Positions 6,799 through 9,788 of a stretch of 9,788 bases of DNA are shown piece by piece. The translations under genes and the position numbers were made by a program. The notes under the pieces are model-generated. The model saw only the letters and a program-made list of their open reading frames with translations, was not told where the DNA came from and made no database searches. Every line of letters starts with the position of its first letter. The first letter of the stretch is position 1. The stretch covers positions 1-9,788 of the forward strand of contig CALIBC010000060.1 of the NCBI GenBank assembly GCA_938045615.1, in the 5' to 3' direction. Source of the stretch: an uncultured Clostridia bacterium (GTDB lineage Bacteria > Bacillota > Clostridia > Peptostreptococcales > Anaerovoracaceae).

Positions 6799-8175
6799 TT
6801 ATCGAAAGTCAAAAAAAGACGTATGCGATTCCCAATCAATTGGCCGTGCATAGCTGCTTGGATTTGCAATAATCAGCACTATATCTGGTCGGTATTCATC
6901 AGCAAATCTCAATAAACTCCCGGTAAACATTCTCGTGTCAATAACACATAGATTTTCAACCCCCAAAGAAAGAAACGGTACAATAACATTAGCAAATGAA
7001 TCTTTGATGATCAGAATACGTTTCCCATCAATAACTTGATTATTATGAAACCTGATCACCGGATTATCTGAGTAGTTGTACCCTTCATACAATGTCTTTT
7101 CATAATAGTCAATAGAGGAAAACTGATAAGGATCATAGGTGATCTCAAATGTACCCGTATCATTAATACCTAGTGAAGGGATTTCATAATGTATCTCATG
7201 AGGGAACCTGGGCAACATATAAGAGCAATCTTCCGGCTCAACTCTGGAAAGAGTCAGCTTTTTCCCTAGGGAGCCAAGAAACCATCGTTGAAAAACTTTA
7301 ATTTCATACTGCTCCTCATGAAACAAATTCAAGTCGATATGAAATCCGTATTTAGAATTCAGTGTGTGTGCTATAACAGAAGCGGCCCATAGCCCAGTCT
7401 CCGGTTTCCAATGATGATCTGTACGAAAAAAAAGTTCATGATATTGATGGACACCAAAATCCGATCTTGCTTCGTCTCGTAAATCTATATATCGAATGCC
7501 ATTCTTACTTAGTCCGGCGATTAAATCATCTGCGTTTGCATTGCTGAAATCAAATTTATTGTTTATATCAGAATCACCATATTTACATACTTTAAAAGGA
7601 GCCTGCACGAACAAAAGCTCGCCCCCCATTTCCTTAGTATGTTTATCTAAAAAAGACACCGAATCAATATATTCTTTCATGTTGTTATTCCGCTTCAAAG
7701 CAGACGTCAGGTATCCGTCCGGCAAAAATGCGATCTCCCACTCCGGGTTTATAATATTCCATCCGATTAATTCCTCATAACGTCGTCCTTGTTCCACTGC
7801 AGCAACATAAAGAGGTAACCGCTCATTTATCTGCTTAATCAACTTATTTTCTTTTTCATAAACCTTTGTCTTTACTTTATTGATAGTCGTCAATAAGGTT
7901 CTCACCAATACATAATCGTCATCTTTCTCCATGTTAGAAAAGGGATAACGGTCTTTCCAATCAATTCCAAGATTATTCTCACGTCTTGATGTTTCTCGCT
8001 CCGAAGAGCGCAATCCTTTATTATCAAAAAAAATAACATGAAGGATCGGGTGATCTATATGGAACTTTTTGACCAGTACATCATAAGAAAGCGTGCGTAC
8101 AAATATCATTATCATAACAAAAACAAGCACGCCAAGGCAAAAGATCATGGTATAGATCTTTGGAGTCTTATGCAC
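6799..8175 (-). CDS. AlgJ/AlgX-like DHHW (SGNH-fold) O-acetylation protein
   Basis: 458 residues. It probably acts in the periplasm, passing acetyl groups onto a polysaccharide in partnership with the MBOAT protein encoded just upstream. Residues 8-26 form a single hydrophobic membrane anchor with no clear cleavage site. Conserved blocks follow: EIAFLPDGYLT (147-157), ELLFVQAPFKVCKYGDSD (186-203), FFRTDHHWKPETGLWAA (249-265) with the hallmark DHHW at 253-256, WFLGSLGKKLT (298-308), and RILIIKDSFANVIVPFLS (386-403) with the likely nucleophile Ser393. This Asp-His plus Ser arrangement is that of AlgJ/AlgX and DHHW proteins. Start is GTG at 8173-8175 with AAGGGAG 8 bases upstream, overlapping the end of the MBOAT gene region (13-base gap). 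It could also be an esterase, but the pairing favours transfer. Confidence 0.9.
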   Translation of the reverse strand: MHKTPKIYTMIFCLGVLVFVMIMIFVRTLSYDVLVKKFHIDHPILHVIFFDNKGLRSSERETSRRENNLGIDWKDRYPFSNMEKDDDYVLVRTLLTTINKVKTKVYEKENKLIKQINERLPLYVAAVEQGRRYEELIGWNIINPEWEIAFLPDGYLTSALKRNNNMKEYIDSVSFLDKHTKEMGGELLFVQAPFKVCKYGDSDINNKFDFSNANADDLIAGLSKNGIRYIDLRDEARSDFGVHQYHELFFRTDHHWKPETGLWAASVIAHTLNSKYGFHIDLNLFHEEQYEIKVFQRWFLGSLGKKLTLSRVEPEDCSYMLPRFPHEIHYEIPSLGINDTGTFEITYDPYQFSSIDYYEKTLYEGYNYSDNPVIRFHNNQVIDGKRILIIKDSFANVIVPFLSLGVENLCVIDTRMFTGSLLRFADEYRPDIVLIIANPSSYARPIDWESHTSFFDFR

Positions 8176-8188
8176 TCTCTATACTCCC

Positions 8189-9580
8189 TTAAAAATTAAA
8201 ATAAATAAACGGATTATACGATGAACTCACTACAATAAGTAATGATAAGAGAAAAAGGCCTAATGCAAAAAGAGACTCAAAAACACTCCATCCTCTACTC
8301 TCAAATCGCTTTCCAAGCCAAGGAAAGACCGGCATGGACAACAAAACACCTAAAAGGAGAATACTTCTCCCCGCATAAACCATTTCAAGAAAGACATCGT
8401 CAATGATAGAATTACAACCAAAGCCGAACATCATACCAACAAAAGATATCCCATCTGCAATACTGTCAGATCGAAATATCACCCAACCGATAACAACTAT
8501 AAAAAGGGTATAAATGTGTGAGAATCCCCCTAGGAAGTTTTGGGGGTTCAGCTTTTTTTCTAAAAGCAGAATAATAAAATAATAGAGTCCCCAGCAAAGG
8601 AATGTCCAATTTGCACCATGCCAGAGTCCCGTCAATGCCCATACAATAAACAAATTAAAAACCCAACGTCTGACAGGAACACGATTCCCACCTAAAGGAA
8701 TATAAACATAATCTCTAAACCAAGAGCTAAGAGACATATGCCAACGCCGCCAAAATTCGGTTACACTATTGGAGATATACGGATAATTAAAATTCTCTGG
8801 AAAACAAAAACCAAACATTCTTCCAAGGCCAATCGCCATATCCGAATACCCGGAAAAATCAAAATATATTTGAAGCGTATAGGCTATCGCTCCCAGCCAT
8901 GCAGTCCCCACAGACAGAGGCACTCCTGCATCAAAGATATTATCGGCAATTTGCGCAATATAATTCGCGATCAAAACTTTCTTTGCAAGCCCGTATATAA
9001 ATCGAATCATTCCTTCAGAAAAACCATATAGATGTTCTTTCCGGTGCTGGATTTGATTTTCTATGACATCATATCGTACGATAGGGCCAGCAATTAACTG
9101 GGGAAAAAACGAAATATATAATCCGAGATTTAAAACGTTCCTCTGTGCGTGAGATTTTCTATAGTAAACATCAAATAGATACGACAGTAATTGAAATGTG
9201 AAAAAAGAAATACCTATCGGTAACGGAATTTGAAACCATGAAAGATCTTGGTACAGAAATATCCCGGCTTCGCATACTATGAATCCTAGGTATTTAAAGA
9301 TGAATAGGAGCCCGACATGAAATACCACACCATAAGTCAAATACTTTTTTCGTGACGCAGCTTCAAAGGAATTTTCTATTTTTATTCCAATAAACCAACC
9401 AACGCATATTTCTACTAACATCAAGAGAACAAAGAAAGGTTCTCCCCATGCATAAAAAAAGATGCTCGCAAGTAAAAGAAATATATTGCGAAATCTACGT
9501 CCTTGTATAAAAGGATTATAATATATTATTACCGTTAACGGCAGAAATAAAAAGAGAAATATCGTTGATGAGAAAACCAA
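8189..9580 (-). CDS. MBOAT family membrane O-acyltransferase (AlgI-like)
   Basis: 463 residues with about ten hydrophobic segments. It likely takes acetyl from a cytoplasmic donor and moves it across the membrane for polysaccharide O-acetylation. The N-terminus MVFSSTIFLFLFLPL is the standard AlgI/PatA-type opening. LASIFFYAWGEP (37-48), FFPQLIAGPIVRY (158-170), YFDFSGYSDMAIGLGRMFG (239-257), NFNYPY (263-268), VTEFWRRWHMSLSSWFRDY (273-291) and LTGLWHGANW (316-325) follow. His281 and His321 match the conserved MBOAT histidines; the latter is the catalytic one in the WHGANW motif. Length is typical for AlgI-type proteins. Start is TTG at 9578-9580, the only sensible start: an in-frame TAA lies about 9 codons upstream and the family's conserved N-terminus begins here. 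GCGGTG 7 bases upstream (9588-9593) is a modest ribosome-binding site. First gene of the visible cluster. Confidence 0.93.
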   Translation of the reverse strand: MVFSSTIFLFLFLPLTVIIYYNPFIQGRRFRNIFLLLASIFFYAWGEPFFVLLMLVEICVGWFIGIKIENSFEAASRKKYLTYGVVFHVGLLFIFKYLGFIVCEAGIFLYQDLSWFQIPLPIGISFFTFQLLSYLFDVYYRKSHAQRNVLNLGLYISFFPQLIAGPIVRYDVIENQIQHRKEHLYGFSEGMIRFIYGLAKKVLIANYIAQIADNIFDAGVPLSVGTAWLGAIAYTLQIYFDFSGYSDMAIGLGRMFGFCFPENFNYPYISNSVTEFWRRWHMSLSSWFRDYVYIPLGGNRVPVRRWVFNLFIVWALTGLWHGANWTFLCWGLYYFIILLLEKKLNPQNFLGGFSHIYTLFIVVIGWVIFRSDSIADGISFVGMMFGFGCNSIIDDVFLEMVYAGRSILLLGVLLSMPVFPWLGKRFESRGWSVFESLFALGLFLLSLLIVVSSSYNPFIYFNF

Positions 9581-9672
9581 ATATAAACACCGCAGCTTTC
9601 TTAGTTATCATCAAGTTATATTGAATACATCAATGTCATCATATTTCCCCAATAGGAAGGGGCCTTAAAATC

Positions 9673-9698
9673 TATCCCCCCATCTCATCCCCCCATAT
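9673..9698 (-). repeat. Two tandem G6 boxes in the cluster leader
   Basis: On the minus strand two copies of GATxTGGGGGGAT-like units lie 14 bases apart. One contains the same ATGGGGGGATA 11-mer found before the KpsS-like gene at 6706-6716. They lie about 95-120 bases upstream of the MBOAT start and do not place a ribosome on any sizeable reading frame. Confidence 0.5.
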
Positions 9699-9720
9699 CA
9701 AAGGCTGTTTCAGGGACTTC

Positions 9721-9746
9721 TGAAGTGGTAAACTGAAGTGGTAAAC
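9721..9746. repeat. Perfect 13-base tandem duplication
   Basis: TGAAGTGGTAAAC occurs twice head to tail (9721-9733 and 9734-9746). The first copy overlaps a short palindrome, ACTTCTGAAGT at 9716-9726. Direct subterminal repeats like these are seen at ends of some insertion sequences. Confidence 0.8.
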
Positions 9747-9749
9747 TAA

Positions 9750-9788
9750 AACTGGACACAGAGGGGGTAGAAAATGGACACTGTTTGC
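9750..9788. mobile_element. Possible insertion-sequence end or remnant at the window edge
   Basis: Two TGGACAC motifs (9753-9759 and 9775-9781), each preceded by an A-rich stretch (AAAAC/AAAA), sit 22 bases apart next to the 13-base tandem duplication. On the minus strand they read GTGTCCA followed by GTTTT or TTTTC, recalling the TG...CA ends with repeated transposase-binding motifs of IS3- or IS21-like elements. No transposase coding sequence is within the window, so this could be an edge, a decayed remnant, or coincidence. Confidence 0.3.

Larger units (their letters stand above)
9581..9788. other. Non-coding leader and edge region of the cluster
   Basis: No credible gene is seen on either strand. 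On the minus strand it is the 5' leader of the MBOAT gene: G6 boxes at 9673-9698, then an AT-rich stretch at 9600-9640 with a possible -10 (TATAAC in AATATAACTTGA) but no convincing -35. The right part (9716-9788) holds a tandem repeat and repeated TGGACAC motifs. I see no strong terminator hairpin and no JUMPstart/ops motif. Confidence 0.5.

Noticed and set aside
6678..6869. Minus-strand open frame of about 63 codons spanning the 6704-6798 gap
   Set aside because: It overlaps the ends of two well-supported genes in another frame, and no good start site or homology is visible.
9581..9660. Possible JUMPstart/ops antitermination element upstream of the cluster
   Set aside because: GCTGCGGTGTTTA near 9585-9597 only loosely recalls GGCGGTAGCNT; the core TAGC is missing and no longer JUMPstart match is present.
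9673..9698. G-quadruplex in the leader
   Set aside because: Only two long G runs are close together; four are needed for a standard intramolecular quadruplex and no others lie within a short loop distance.
9721..9746. CRISPR repeats
   Set aside because: The two 13-base units are directly adjacent with no spacer and are too short.

Overview
The window is one compact, single-direction stretch of a cell-surface polysaccharide locus, most likely lipopolysaccharide O-antigen/core or capsule. Every convincing gene lies on the minus strand, so transcription runs from the right edge towards the left. Spacing is tight: gaps are about 8 to 45 bases inside the cluster and the largest internal gap is 95 bases. 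A Gram-negative host is suggested by a heptosyltransferase-type (GT9) glycosyltransferase at the left end. Low-GC composition, strong purine-rich Shine-Dalgarno sites before most genes and frequent GTG/TTG starts recall low-GC Firmicutes. Together these hint at a diderm Firmicute (Negativicutes, for example a Selenomonas/Megasphaera-like organism). The taxon is inference; no marker gene is present.

In transcription order: (1) 9581-9788 is a non-coding leader and edge region with a 13-base tandem repeat, repeated TGGACAC motifs resembling an insertion-sequence end, and repeated G6 boxes. (2) 8189-9580 is an AlgI-like membrane-bound O-acyltransferase (MBOAT). (3) 6799-8175 is a membrane-anchored AlgJ/AlgX-like DHHW/SGNH protein. 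These two look like a polysaccharide O-acetylation pair. (4) 6704-6798 is an intergenic gap with a candidate extended -10 promoter. (5) 5312-6703 is a KpsS-like GT-B glycosyltransferase. (6) 4503-5279 is a WbmS-like polysaccharide-deacetylase-fold protein. (7) 3283-4494 is a WecC-type UDP-ManNAc dehydrogenase. (8) 2458-3228 is an FkbM-family methyltransferase. (9) 1487-2428 is a GT-A glycosyltransferase. (10) 599-1471 is a methyltransferase-like conserved protein of unknown function. (11) 1-553 is the N-terminal part of a GT9 glycosyltransferase that runs off the left edge.

Taken together the genes make one activated uronic acid sugar (probably UDP-ManNAcA), add sugars with at least three glycosyltransferases, and decorate the glycan by O-acetylation and probably O-methylation. 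No polymerase, flippase, ABC exporter or UDP-GlcNAc 2-epimerase is visible, so the cluster must continue beyond the window or use genes elsewhere. I saw no RNA genes, CRISPR array or complete mobile element. All families appear known; the less understood parts are the 599-1471 protein, the deacetylase-fold protein and the repeat-bearing leader.
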